A stretch of DNA of 27,510 nucleotides from CAYRPN01 sp964426135 (GCA_964426135.1 CAYRPN010000074.1:1-27510); one strand, 5' to 3'. Counted from the first letter of the stretch, positions 6,158 through 13,037 are shown. The notes: generated by a model from the letters alone, not told the origin. Numbers and translations: made by a program.

Positions 6158-8343
6158 GTGACCGCCAGCATCGACGACAATTCGCTGACTTGTCCGCCGG
6201 CCAACGCGGGCCGCGACGCGCGTGAATCCGACGCGCGCCGGTTCCTTGACGCGCTCTTCGGGCACATGGGCGATGAGGCCGCCGGGCGGCTGGTCATCTG
6301 GACGCTTTCCGACAGAGCAACGAAGTGGTTCCGTTCCGGCGACGCGAATACCGCCGCGAGGTACGTGGTCGATCGCGGTGAGGCCAACGTCTACTGCGGA
6401 ATGGCCCTGATGGACGAACGGCTAACGGAGGGCCGGGGCACGATCGAGGACGCCACGGAGCTCGTTTGCCTGTGGGCCGACGTGGTCTCGGTGACACTCA
6501 CAACAAGAAGAAATACCCGCCGACCATTGAGGAAGCCCACCGCATCCTGGACGTGATTGGCATTGCCCCGTCGATCATCACCGCCACGGGCGGCGGATTG
6601 CAAGTCTTCTGGTTGCTCAACGAGGTCATTCATATCCGCTGTGAGGATGACCGCGATGGTGTCAAGAAGTTGCTCGCCACCTGGAAGGCCCGCGTGTTCG
6701 CTGCCGCCGACGCGCTTGGTTACAAGCTGGACAGTGCCTTCGACCTGACCCGCGTGATGCGAGTGCCGGGCAGTTTCAATCACAAGCCGGAGCACACACC
6801 GCCGCTTCTCGTGCGGATGCTGGTCTGCGATCCGAGCCGCCGGTACACCATCAGCCAGTTGACCAATGCCGAATTGAAGCTGCCGGTGGAGGATGGCGCT
6901 CCCGAGGCTACTGCCGAAATGCAGGACACTCACCACGACGCCAACGTGAACCCCGACAACGCCGGCCAGCTTGACGATGAAGCGATCATCCGTGCGGCTC
7001 TCGACTGCGACGCCCGGTTCGCGCGGCTGTGGGCCGGCGACACCGCCGACTTCGACGGCGATGATTCGAGCGCTGACCTGGCCCTGTGTAACATCCTGGC
7101 GAAGCTGACAGGCGGAAGCATGACGGCGATGGATCGGCTGTTCCGACAGTCCAAACTCATGCGCGGCAAGTGGGATGAGAAGCGCCGCGACACGACCTAC
7201 GGGTTTCTGACGATCAACAAGGCGTTGACGAAAGGCAATGGGCATCACCGACAGGCGCAGCCCCAGCCCGCCGCGCCGACGTTCGTCGGCCCGCACGGCA
7301 TTCGCCTCACGGTCACAGAAGCATCAGAGTACGGCACGCAAGGCCGGATCAAAGCAACTTTCGCCGTCCGTGTCGGTGACGCGGACAAGGCCCCGCTTAC
7401 CGTTACGAGCGCGCCCCGGTCGATCACCGACGAGGCCCGGCACCTAGTCGCGCTCCTGGCGGTCGATCACGATGTATCCGATGCCGATCGCGTCGCCGTC
7501 CGCGAATTGCTTGCGACGGCGATGAACCGGAAAGTGCTGGTGGAAGTCATCGCCGATGGCCGCCGGCGGCGAGTCGCCGCAACAGCCGTAACAGCGGCGT
7601 CCACGCGCACCATCGAGTCCATCACTATTGCCCAGTGCGCCGCCCCGTTCGCATTCACCTTTCGTGAAGATGATGGCCGGCTCTGGTCGGAGTCGCAAGG
7701 AAGGCCGATTCCGTTTCCTGACTTTCGGGACAGCAGCGTGACGCCGGCCCTAATCCAAGCGGTTCGGCAGGCGACTGATTACCCCGACGATGAACCTTCC
7801 GCCTCTGTATGGCGCATTAAGCAGTACGTCGCCGTTGCGTGGGGTGAGCTTGTCCGCACGTTGCCGCGCGAAGTGGATGCCAACCATGTGGGGCCGGCCA
7901 GCAAAGCGGCGCAGCGCTATCTTGCGAAGCTGTCGGAAGTCTGGGCGTCGTCGGGCCAATGGTATTCGACCACGAGCCTTACCGGGCAAAACACGATCGG
8001 TACGACCAGCCTGGCGGCGCTTGCCGAGCGCCGCGCCGCCGAGTTGCGAACCGGGCCGGGACCGTCTGGCTGGGTTCCTGTCCTGACTGTTGGTAAGGTC
8101 GATGCCTGGCTTTTCGTTGATCCGGGCGAAACGCTCCACGTCTGGCTGGCGATGACCCATCGGCTCATCCGGCAGGTCTCGTGCATCACCCGGAGTCGCT
8201 TGGAGTTGCCTAATACCCGCGATGACGTTGACTTGGTGGCCTTGGCCGCCCGCTACGGGCTTTCGACTGCTGATGAAGCCAAGGGCTCCCAAGGGCGAAT
8301 ACGGCTCGCCCACGGGCGTCCTGCGGCTGCTGGTGCTAAATGA
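6158..8343 (+). CDS. Primase-polymerase (AEP/RepB-like with NrS-1-type helical bundle), frameshifted
   Basis: Translation should start at GTG 6158 behind AAAGGGG. The frame beginning there runs to WADV near 6484; the homologous sequence then continues one frame back, from GDTHNKKKYPPT at 6490, to 8343. One missing base between 6485 and 6492 would explain this; no slippery heptamer is present. The joined product is about 728 residues. The catalytic part carries ATGGGLQVFWLL and RVMRVPGSFNHKPE, hallmarks of RepB/prim-pol type archaeo-eukaryotic primases. It is followed near residues 305-340 by a helical bundle (DLALCNILAKLTGG, DRLFRQSKL, KWDEKR) of the NrS-1 polymerase type. The last 360 residues are unrecognised and lack a Walker A, so no helicase is fused. 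It probably primes replication of the excised element. Confidence 0.8.
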
Positions 8344-8388
8344 GCCGACCAGTCGCGCCATTCTGCTGGGCCAGCGTGACCACGGATA

Positions 8389-8469
8389 GGCGCGCGCTTT
8401 TTTTTCGCCTATGTGCGTGCGCCCGCGCGTTGATTGAATTACCTGTGGAAGAAAAAAAGCGCGCGCGCC
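8389..8469. repeat. Long GC/T inverted repeat after the primase gene
   Basis: The left arm at 8389-8406 is GGCGCGCGC followed by eight T and C. The right arm at 8451-8469 is G, seven A, then GCGCGCGCGCC. The arms are complementary apart from small length differences and are separated by about 44 bp. The structure fills most of the 141-bp gap between the primase and the next gene (8485). It could be a terminator, since T-runs follow GC on the left arm and on the reverse strand, or a replication or packaging signal; its place beside the primase makes an origin worth testing. Confidence 0.5.
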
Positions 8470-8484
8470 AATCATGGAGTAGTT

Positions 8485-8973
8485 ATGGCCGACCTGCATG
8501 ACATCCCGCTCGCCCCGGTGAACATCGACGCTGTGGCCGCCGACGCCAAGGCCCGTGCGGAATCGGCGATCGCAGGCCTGGACTCCGACGCCGCCGACGG
8601 ATCGCGTGATAAGCACGGCCAGAACAGGAAGCCCAAACGCGACGCGCGCGGCCGCTGGATCGGCGGCGGGCCGTCGCCCAACCCCAAGGGCCGCAAGCCG
8701 GGGCGCACGTTGAGCGAGTGGCTGCGTCACATGGCCGACGAGCCGCACGAGGTCGGGCAGCCGCCTCGTGCCGAGGCAATGGCGCGGAAGCTGTGGAGTT
8801 TGGGGCTTGACGGCGACCTTCGCGCGATCGAACTCATCTTCGTGCGGCTCGAAGGGAAGCCGTCGGATAACAACGCGCTCGCTATCACCGCGCCGATCAT
8901 CATCGAACTGCCGGACATCGGCTTGCGTGACGACACGACGCCCAGCGGAGGCCCCGACGATGAAAGCGACTGA
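8485..8973 (+). CDS. DUF5681-like protein
   Basis: A 162-residue protein from ATG 8485 with GGAG five bases upstream; the upstream in-frame ATG at 8434 lies within the inverted repeat and is rejected. The middle of the protein has the short basic motif RDARGRWIGG then SPNPKGRKPG, characteristic of DUF5681 proteins, which are common in phages and integrated elements, often near terminase genes. A helical stretch (EAMARKLWSLGLDGDLRAIE) follows, and then an acidic tail. The biochemical role of the family is not established; similarity to small terminase subunits is only suggestive. It overlaps the next gene by 14 bp. Confidence 0.65.
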   Translation: MADLHDIPLAPVNIDAVAADAKARAESAIAGLDSDAADGSRDKHGQNRKPKRDARGRWIGGGPSPNPKGRKPGRTLSEWLRHMADEPHEVGQPPRAEAMARKLWSLGLDGDLRAIELIFVRLEGKPSDNNALAITAPIIIELPDIGLRDDTTPSGGPDDESD

Positions 8974-9154
8974 TAGCCAAACGGCCAATGCGACGGATGC
9001 GGCGGTGCGCCAACACCTGGATTCGCTCAAGCGCCGGCTCACCCCGCACCTGACGCCGGCGGAGTACGAAAAGTTGAATGCGTGGATCGAAAACCCCCGG
9101 CTTGTCGCGCGTGTGCGGCAGGCCATCACCGAAAGGATCAACGATGCGAAGTGA
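8960..9154 (+). CDS. Small hypothetical protein, 64 residues
   Basis: The ATG at 8960 lies 14 bp inside the DUF5681-like gene and the stop overlaps the next start by 11 bp, so the three genes form an overlapping block that is probably translationally coupled. The product is predicted helical, with HLDSLKRRLTPHLTPAEYEK and a basic C-terminal helix. No family is recognised. Confidence 0.55.
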   Translation: MKATDSQTANATDAAVRQHLDSLKRRLTPHLTPAEYEKLNAWIENPRLVARVRQAITERINDAK

Positions 9155-9413
9155 CGAAGTATCCGAGTTTCGTGAGGCGTGCGGTCTGCCGGCCACGTCG
9201 ATGACGGAGCGCGAAGCGACGATCGACGCGACGATGAGGCAGGCCGCCGGATTGCCGGCGACGCCCGCCAAGGCCGACGCGATGACGCGCAACATGCGCG
9301 TCGCCGCTGGCATCCGCGCCGACGCGGGTGAGCAGGACAAGCGCCGCCCGCCCGTGCTCGCTGCGGTGGATGAAGCGATGCTGCAAGCCGCCGGCGTTCA
9401 CGCGCGGGACTGA
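9144..9413 (+). CDS. Small protein with repeated AAGLPAT-like motif
   Basis: An 89-residue product from ATG 9144 with GAAAGGA upstream. It contains four spaced copies of a short motif: EACGLPAT, QAAGLPAT, VAAGIRAD and QAAGVHAR, each preceded by a polar or charged helix-like segment (EVSEF, IDATM, MTRNM, VDEAM). The result is a repeat protein with a period of roughly 20-25 residues. I know no family with this pattern. It overlaps the 3' end of the previous gene and is followed by a 91-bp gap with a small inverted repeat (CAATCG at 9452 and CGATTG at 9469). Confidence 0.6.
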   Translation: MRSDEVSEFREACGLPATSMTEREATIDATMRQAAGLPATPAKADAMTRNMRVAAGIRADAGEQDKRRPPVLAAVDEAMLQAAGVHARD

Positions 9414-9504
9414 TCCGATATTCCCTCTCGGCCTGGCCCGCCGGCGTTGAACAATCGGCCAACGTGGACGATTGACCATTCACTCCTGATTCAAGGATCG
9501 AACC

Positions 9505-9939
9505 ATGACCAGTGTTGCAAGCATGGCGGAAGGACTGCTGACCGATGAGCGCTCCAAGGCGATGAGCGAGTACCGCGACCTGTTGACCGGCAGGCGGAAG
9601 AACAACGCGCCGGAGCTGGTGAAAGCGTTGTCCAAGGTTCTCAACAAGACGCCGGCGGACATCCGCCGCGATGAGGCGGCACTGGCCGAGGCCGTCGCCT
9701 TGGAGGTCGAGGCGGGCCGGCTGGCCGACGCGGAGAAGGCGCACAACGCGGCGCTTGAGAAGGCGCTTGAGCACGGGGAGGAAACGCAGCGGCTTCTCCA
9801 GACCCGCAACGAGCAGGCGAACGCGATGGCCCTGGAGGTCAACCGCCTGGACTCGCTGGCCCGTCGCTACCTGCGGGCCGCCGACCGGCTGCGCGAGCTG
9901 CGGCGGCAGCACGCGGAGCTGTTCGGCATCGCTGAATGA
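9505..9939 (+). CDS. Coiled-coil hypothetical protein
   Basis: A 144-residue, strongly helical, highly charged product from ATG 9505; CAAGGA upstream is a usable Shine-Dalgarno. Residues about 55-135 are rich in Glu, Ala, Arg and Leu with heptad-like spacing (ALAEAVALEVEAGRLADAEK, then LEVNRLDSLARRYLRAADRL), indicating a long coiled coil. No catalytic motif is visible. Similar small coiled-coil proteins in phages act as scaffolds or accessory factors, but nothing here decides that. It is the last gene of the block and is followed by a hairpin-rich non-coding stretch. Confidence 0.6.
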   Translation: MTSVASMAEGLLTDERSKAMSEYRDLLTGRRKNNAPELVKALSKVLNKTPADIRRDEAALAEAVALEVEAGRLADAEKAHNAALEKALEHGEETQRLLQTRNEQANAMALEVNRLDSLARRYLRAADRLRELRRQHAELFGIAE

Positions 9940-9951
9940 GTTTGTCCAACC

Positions 9952-10133
9952 CGCCCGGCTCGTGGCCGGGCGGAGTCCGTGCAGCCGCCCGCCCTGGCTC
10001 ACGACGGGGCGGCGGCTTTCGTCCCGGCACAGTCAAACACTATGTCGGGGCTTTCAAGGCCGCCGTGCGGGAACGGTTGCGAACACCGTTCCCCACACGC
10101 CGCAACGCCCGCCGTTACCATCGGTTGCGGCGT
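9952..10133. repeat. Array of four stem-loops in a 250-bp non-coding stretch
   Basis: The gap 9940-10192 contains, in order: CGCCCGGC/GCCGGGCG (9952-9959 with 9965-9972, 5-base loop); GCCGCCCGCCC/GGGCGGCGGC (9984-9994 with 10008-10017); GGGAACGG/CCGTTCCC (10069-10076 with 10086-10093); and a perfect 10-bp ACGCCGCAAC/GTTGCGGCGT (10097-10106 with 10124-10133). The composite TGTCCG repeat follows and then the XRE gene. An open frame of 86 codons crosses the region but is disfavoured because it encodes no recognisable protein and the stems dominate. Candidate roles are origin, structured RNA or termination region. Confidence 0.55.
9984..10022 (+). terminator. Possible terminator after the coiled-coil gene
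   Basis: A GC-rich stem (GCCGC-CGCCC with GGGCG-GCGGC, one bulged C, loop about 12 bases) is followed by TTTCGT. The T-run is short, so intrinsic termination is plausible but not assured. Confidence 0.35.
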
Positions 10134-10146
10134 TGGCCGTTCGTTA

Positions 10147-10164
10147 TGTCCGCCGCTGTGTCCG
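10147..10164 (+). repeat. Composite direct repeat TGTCCGCC-N4-TGTCCG, copy 2
   Basis: Two TGTCCG half-sites are 12 bp apart, ending 28 bp before the GTG start of the XRE gene at 10193. The spacing and the CC after the first half-site match copies 1 and 3. Its place suits an operator for the following gene. Confidence 0.6.
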
Positions 10165-10192
10165 CCTGTACGCTGAAAGTGAGGAATGATCC

Positions 10193-10462
10193 GTGAGCAA
10201 GCGTAACGCCCCGATCGTTGAGCAACTTCGTTCCGCAATCAACAAGGCCGAGGCCGTCGGCGACTCGAAGTATGCCATTGCCCAGCGTGGTCAGATTGAA
10301 CGTGCCCAGCTTACGCGGCTGATGCAAGGTTCCGTCGCGCCACGCCTGGATACGGCGGAGCGGATCGCGGCGGCGCTGGGTTTGCAGATCACGCTGGACG
10401 CTGCGCCGGCTAAGCCGGTGAAGCGTCCGAAGGCGCGAAAGCGCCAAGGTGAGAAGCGTTGA
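10193..10462 (+). CDS. Helix-turn-helix regulator preceding integrase
   Basis: An 89-residue protein from GTG 10193, with GAGGAATG a suitable distance upstream. The XRE-like fold is visible: IVEQLRSAINKAEAVG, then SKYAIAQRGQIERAQLTRLM (helix-turn-helix), then LDTAERIAAALGLQITLD; a Lys/Arg-rich tail of about 18 residues follows. It resembles the short HTH proteins that control integrase or lysogeny functions in elements. Its stop codon TGA (10460-10462) is part of the -35 box of the integrase promoter, and a palindrome overlaps that promoter. A simple circuit in which this protein represses int is therefore likely, by inference. Confidence 0.75.
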   Translation: MSKRNAPIVEQLRSAINKAEAVGDSKYAIAQRGQIERAQLTRLMQGSVAPRLDTAERIAAALGLQITLDAAPAKPVKRPKARKRQGEKR

Positions 10463-10487
10463 CAAAACGCAACGATTGGCCTATGAT
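10459..10487 (+). promoter_or_regulatory. Sigma-70-type promoter for integrase, TTGACA-N17-TATGAT
   Basis: The -35 is TTGACA at 10459-10464 and the -10 is TATGAT at 10482-10487, with the optimal 17-bp spacer. Five of six -10 positions and all six -35 positions match the consensus. It lies 38 bp before the integrase ATG at 10525. Confidence 0.65.
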
Positions 10488-10505
10488 GCTTCGATCAAAG
10501 CATCA
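10484..10505. promoter_or_regulatory. Operator-like palindrome over the int promoter
   Basis: Arms TGATGCTT (10484-10491) and AAGCATCA (10498-10505) are perfectly complementary across six bases. The palindrome covers the -10 box and the expected transcription start, the classical repressor position. The gene just upstream encodes an HTH protein. Confidence 0.55.
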
Positions 10506-10524
10506 CGTCCGAAAGGGTGAATCC

Positions 10525-12051
10525 ATGAACATCCGAGTTTTCCGCCGCATCGTGAAGGGCGATCGCACCGAGAAGTGGTACGTGGACTTCCGCGACCACA
10601 ATGGCATTGAACGCCGGTTGGCCGCTTACACCGAAAAGCAGGCGAGCAACGAATTGGCGAAGCAAGTTGAACGGCTCCTGCGCTGCTGTGAGCACAACGA
10701 TCGCCCTGACAAGGCGCTGATGCTTTGGATTAAGACGCTGCCGCCTCGCATCCGCGCCAACCTGCTGGCGTGGCGGATGCTGGACGCCCAGCGCGACGCC
10801 GAGGCGAAGCCGCTGGCCGAGCACGTCACCGACTACCGGGCCGCCCTGGACGCCAAGGGCTGCACGGCGAAACACGCGGAGCAAGTTGTCAACCGAGTGC
10901 AGCGGATCATCGACGAATGCAAGCTGGCCCGCTGGTCGGACATTACGGCCAGCAAGGTGCAATCGCGGCTCGCCGACTGGCGCAAGGAAACGCAGGGCAA
11001 GCCGGGCATCAGCGCGCAGACGTTCAATTTCTACCTTCAAGCTATCAAGCAGTTTTGCAAGTGGATGGTGAAGGACGGGCGAGCCAGCGAGTCGCCGGTG
11101 GAGCACCTGGACATGCTGAATGTTCGCACCGACCGTCGGCATGATCGGCGGGCGCTTGCGGTCGATGAACTTCGCCGGCTGTTGGACGCCGCCGAACGCG
11201 GCACTGTTGGGGATGATGGCAAGCCCGCCGGCCCTGTCGATCGGTTTGGCATCGGCGGCCCCGACCGGGCGATGCTTTACCGCGTCGCCGTCGAAACCGG
11301 GCTGCGGGCCGGCGAGCTGCGGAGCCTGACGCGCGCGAGTTTCAACTTGGATGCCGATACGCCGACCGTGACCGTGGCCGCCGCCTACTCCAAGCGTCGC
11401 CGCGATGACACGCTGCCCCTGCGGGCGGACACGGTGAAGTTGCTGCGGGTGTACCTGGTGAATAAGGCCCCGGCTGCGCCCGCCCTTGCGATGCCGTCGC
11501 GCGAGCGGCTGGCCATGATGCTGAAAGCCGACCTGCGGGCCGCCCGCGATGCGTGGATCGCCGAGGCTGGCACCGACGTGGAAGCCCACAAGGAACGTGA
11601 GGCGTCCACGTTCCTTCGCTACCGTGACGACGCGAACCGCGTGGCTGACTTCCACGCCCTCCGCCATACGTTCATCACCAACCTGGCTAACGGCGGCGTT
11701 CACTCCAAGACGGCGCAGACCTTGGCCCGCCACAGCAGCATCACGCTCACGATGGATCGCTACTCGCACACGCTGCGGGACAGGGAAGTGGCGGCGCTGG
11801 CCGTGTTGCCCGACCTGGCGATGGCGACGGCTTGCGCGGCCCTGGGCACGGGCACGGCGGGCGCGACCGCAACGCCGAACAGGGGAACGCCGACGGACAC
11901 GCGGGCGGTTCGTCCAGCGTTGTCCGTGGACAACCGCCGGGCAGCCGGACACAACGGCGGACAAACAGGTGGCGCGCTCGCGCAACTTGTGGCCAATCAG
12001 CCGGTTGCAACGATTGGGAAGCCGTTTGCTAAACCGTTATACGGGGTATAA
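10525..12051 (+). CDS. int: Tyrosine-type site-specific integrase
   Basis: A 508-residue phage-type integrase from ATG 10525 with GAAAGGGTGA upstream. An N-terminal arm-binding-like region is followed by a SAM-like core-binding domain at about 95-200 and the catalytic domain at about 205-425. Catalytic residues are in place: R261 (TGLRAGEL), K290 (YSKRRRDD), H377 and R380 (HALRHTF), H403 (RHSSITL) and nucleophile Y413 (DRYSHT). About 95 further residues follow Y413; they are low-complexity and contain the TGTCCG/CGGACA sites at DNA level. The stop codon TAA at 12049-12051 lies in the variable-arm loop of the tRNA-Ser fragment, so the last eight or so residues are encoded by the attachment core. 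It should integrate and excise this element at tRNA-Ser(GCU). Confidence 0.92.
   Translation: MNIRVFRRIVKGDRTEKWYVDFRDHNGIERRLAAYTEKQASNELAKQVERLLRCCEHNDRPDKALMLWIKTLPPRIRANLLAWRMLDAQRDAEAKPLAEHVTDYRAALDAKGCTAKHAEQVVNRVQRIIDECKLARWSDITASKVQSRLADWRKETQGKPGISAQTFNFYLQAIKQFCKWMVKDGRASESPVEHLDMLNVRTDRRHDRRALAVDELRRLLDAAERGTVGDDGKPAGPVDRFGIGGPDRAMLYRVAVETGLRAGELRSLTRASFNLDADTPTVTVAAAYSKRRRDDTLPLRADTVKLLRVYLVNKAPAAPALAMPSRERLAMMLKADLRAARDAWIAEAGTDVEAHKEREASTFLRYRDDANRVADFHALRHTFITNLANGGVHSKTAQTLARHSSITLTMDRYSHTLRDREVAALAVLPDLAMATACAALGTGTAGATATPNRGTPTDTRAVRPALSVDNRRAAGHNGGQTGGALAQLVANQPVATIGKPFAKPLYGV
11894..11963 (-). repeat. Candidate integrase arm sites; composite repeat copy 3
   Basis: In 70 bp of the int 3' end there are CGGACA at 11894, the palindrome TTGTCC-GT-GGACAA at 11920-11933, and CGGACA at 11946 and 11958. 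The last pair, read on the minus strand, is TGTCCGCC-N4-TGTCCG with the same 12-bp spacing as at 6090 and 10147. The cluster ends 61 bp before the tRNA core, a normal distance for arm-type integrase or excisionase sites. Confidence 0.55.
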
Positions 12052-12085
12052 CCCTGTATCGCGGGTTCGAATCCCGCCCTCTCCG
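12025..12085 (+). other. Attachment site: 3' fragment of tRNA-Ser(GCU)
   Basis: The sequence folds as the 3' part of a class II tRNA: anticodon loop with GCT at 12028-12030, 3' anticodon strand ACCGT, a long variable arm (TACGGGG with CCCTGTA), T arm GCGGG-TTCGAAT-CCCGC at 12061-12077, acceptor strand CCTCTCC at 12078-12084 and discriminator G. No CCA is encoded. The 5' anticodon strand, D arm and GGAGAGG acceptor strand are absent, so it is not a functional tRNA. The fragment marks the right junction of the element. Confidence 0.85.
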
Positions 12086-12095
12086 TATTTCTGGA

Positions 12096-12149
12096 AACGC
12101 CCTTCGCAAATCGCACATTCATAGTGCCTTGCGGAGGGCGTTTTCTTTT
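12096..12149 (+). terminator. Rho-independent terminator after the tRNA-Ser fragment
   Basis: Arms AACGCCCTTCGCAA (12096-12109) and TTGCGGAGGGCGTT (12129-12142) pair over 14 positions with one G-T wobble and are followed by TTTTCTTTT. It was probably the original terminator of the chromosomal tRNA-Ser gene, displaced together with its 3' end. Confidence 0.8.
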
Positions 12150-12162
12150 GTCACAGTCACTG

Positions 12163-12179
12163 GGACATGAACTGGGACA
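12163..12179 (-). repeat. TGTCC-N7-TGTCC direct repeat beyond the attachment site
   Basis: On the minus strand two TGTCCCA half-sites lie 12 bp apart, the same spacing as the TGTCCG repeats inside the element but with a different flank. They are about 78 bp right of the tRNA fragment, beside the 3' end of the second, broken integrase, and may be that element's own arm sites. Confidence 0.4.
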
Positions 12180-12213
12180 AACAGCGGGGTCGCAAGAGTG
12201 CAAACTAGCACTC

Positions 12214-13037
12214 TCAGCTTTGATTCTCGATGCCGTTACCATTGTCGTTGCAAGCACCTCTTGTGTGATGGAACCACTCGATTGCCGGAACACCCGGTGC
12301 GACGGTTCTTGTGAATCGTAGGTTGAATAATTCCTGCGCGCTCTCGTTCGAGCCTTCGATGCCGGCAGACGGAGAGAGTTCAGTCGTCGGCAGAGCATCG
12401 CTATTGAAGAATCGAATCTGACTCATCTTCCGCTGGGCGTCCTCGTCGGCCAGATGCCGGTAGCGTTCGATGATCCGCGAGTCGGCGTGGCCGATCCATT
12501 CGCAGATCTCGCCTTCCGAGGCGCCGCCGAGGAACGCCTGGCTGACGAAGAAATGCCGGAATGAGTGGACCCTGCCGTCGACGAAGCCGATTTCGTCAGG
12601 CGGCGTGGGGAACTTGCTAGACAGGGGCTTGAGCACGTCACGGATCAGAATGTTCCTGACAGTGTCGACCGTCAGCAGGCCGCCGCGCGGGCCGTGGAAG
12701 ACACGGCCGTCCGGCTGGCGGATCATGTCCTCCAAGATGGGGCGAAGTTGGGATGGATGGGGATGCGCCGAGACCGGCCACCCTTGGTCGTCCGGACGGT
12801 CTTGCCCCTCTTGCGACGCAAGCCGCCGTGGCGGTTGTCGGGCACAGTGATGGCGCCCGACGCCAGATCGATGTCGGTCCACCGCATCGCAATCAACTCG
12901 CCGATGCGCATGCCGGTGGTCGCTAGAGCGAGAATAGCGTCGGCTAGCCACTTCAACGATTCAATCACCGCACAGTGATGGTTCATCGCAGAAACCTCCT
13001 CACGTGTATAGCAGTATGCGGCATTGGTGCCGGGCAA
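12214..13037 (-). pseudogene. Second tyrosine recombinase, truncated and frameshifted
   Basis: Two minus-strand frames together give a catalytic domain. The first (from 13037) reads CYTREEVSAM, then LATTGMRIGELIAMRWTDID with the first catalytic Arg, and stops after IPIHPNF. The second continues with LRPILEDMIRQPDGRVF, then VHSFRHFF (HxxR), WIGHADSRIIERYRHL (His and Tyr nucleophile), and runs to 12214. One base missing near 12743-12749 separates them. The arm-binding and core-binding domains are absent, because the 5' end is replaced by an unrelated DUF1553 fragment. The gene points toward the same tRNA-Ser fragment as the intact integrase, from the opposite side. It is probably the relic of an older element that used this tRNA. 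Confidence 0.8.

Larger units (their letters stand above)
1..12085 (+). mobile_element. Integrative element, right portion (left end outside window)
   Basis: The right limit is set by a 3' fragment of tRNA-Ser(GCU) directly overlapping the end of a tyrosine integrase gene, the usual arrangement for an element integrated into the 3' half of a tRNA gene. Nearly all genes to the left run in the same direction as the integrase, and they include a primase-polymerase, small excisionase-like DNA-binding proteins and a type III restriction locus. No capsid, portal, large terminase, relaxase or type IV secretion gene is recognisable. The left end is not in the window: no second copy of the tRNA segment is seen, so the restriction genes at 68-3589 are assigned to the element by position only. 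A satellite-like or plasmid-like integrative element is the best guess; a decayed prophage is the alternative. Confidence 0.7.

Noticed and set aside
6485..6492. Programmed -1 ribosomal frameshift in the primase gene
   Set aside because: No X-XXY-YYZ slippery heptamer and no obvious downstream stem; a one-base deletion or sequencing error is simpler.
7750..10002. 750-codon open frame on the minus strand
   Set aside because: It lies opposite the primase C terminus and four small plus-strand genes, crosses the inverted repeat at 8389-8469, and has the composition of an antisense shadow.
9936..10196. 86-codon frame starting with an ATGA overlap after the coiled-coil gene
   Set aside because: The overlap is attractive, but the region is dominated by four stem-loops and the composite repeat, the product is Arg/Pro/Gly-rich without a fold, and the frame runs into the next gene's start.
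11984..12085. Complete functional tRNA-Ser gene
   Set aside because: The 5' acceptor strand, D arm and 5' anticodon strand are missing; upstream bases belong to the integrase coding sequence.
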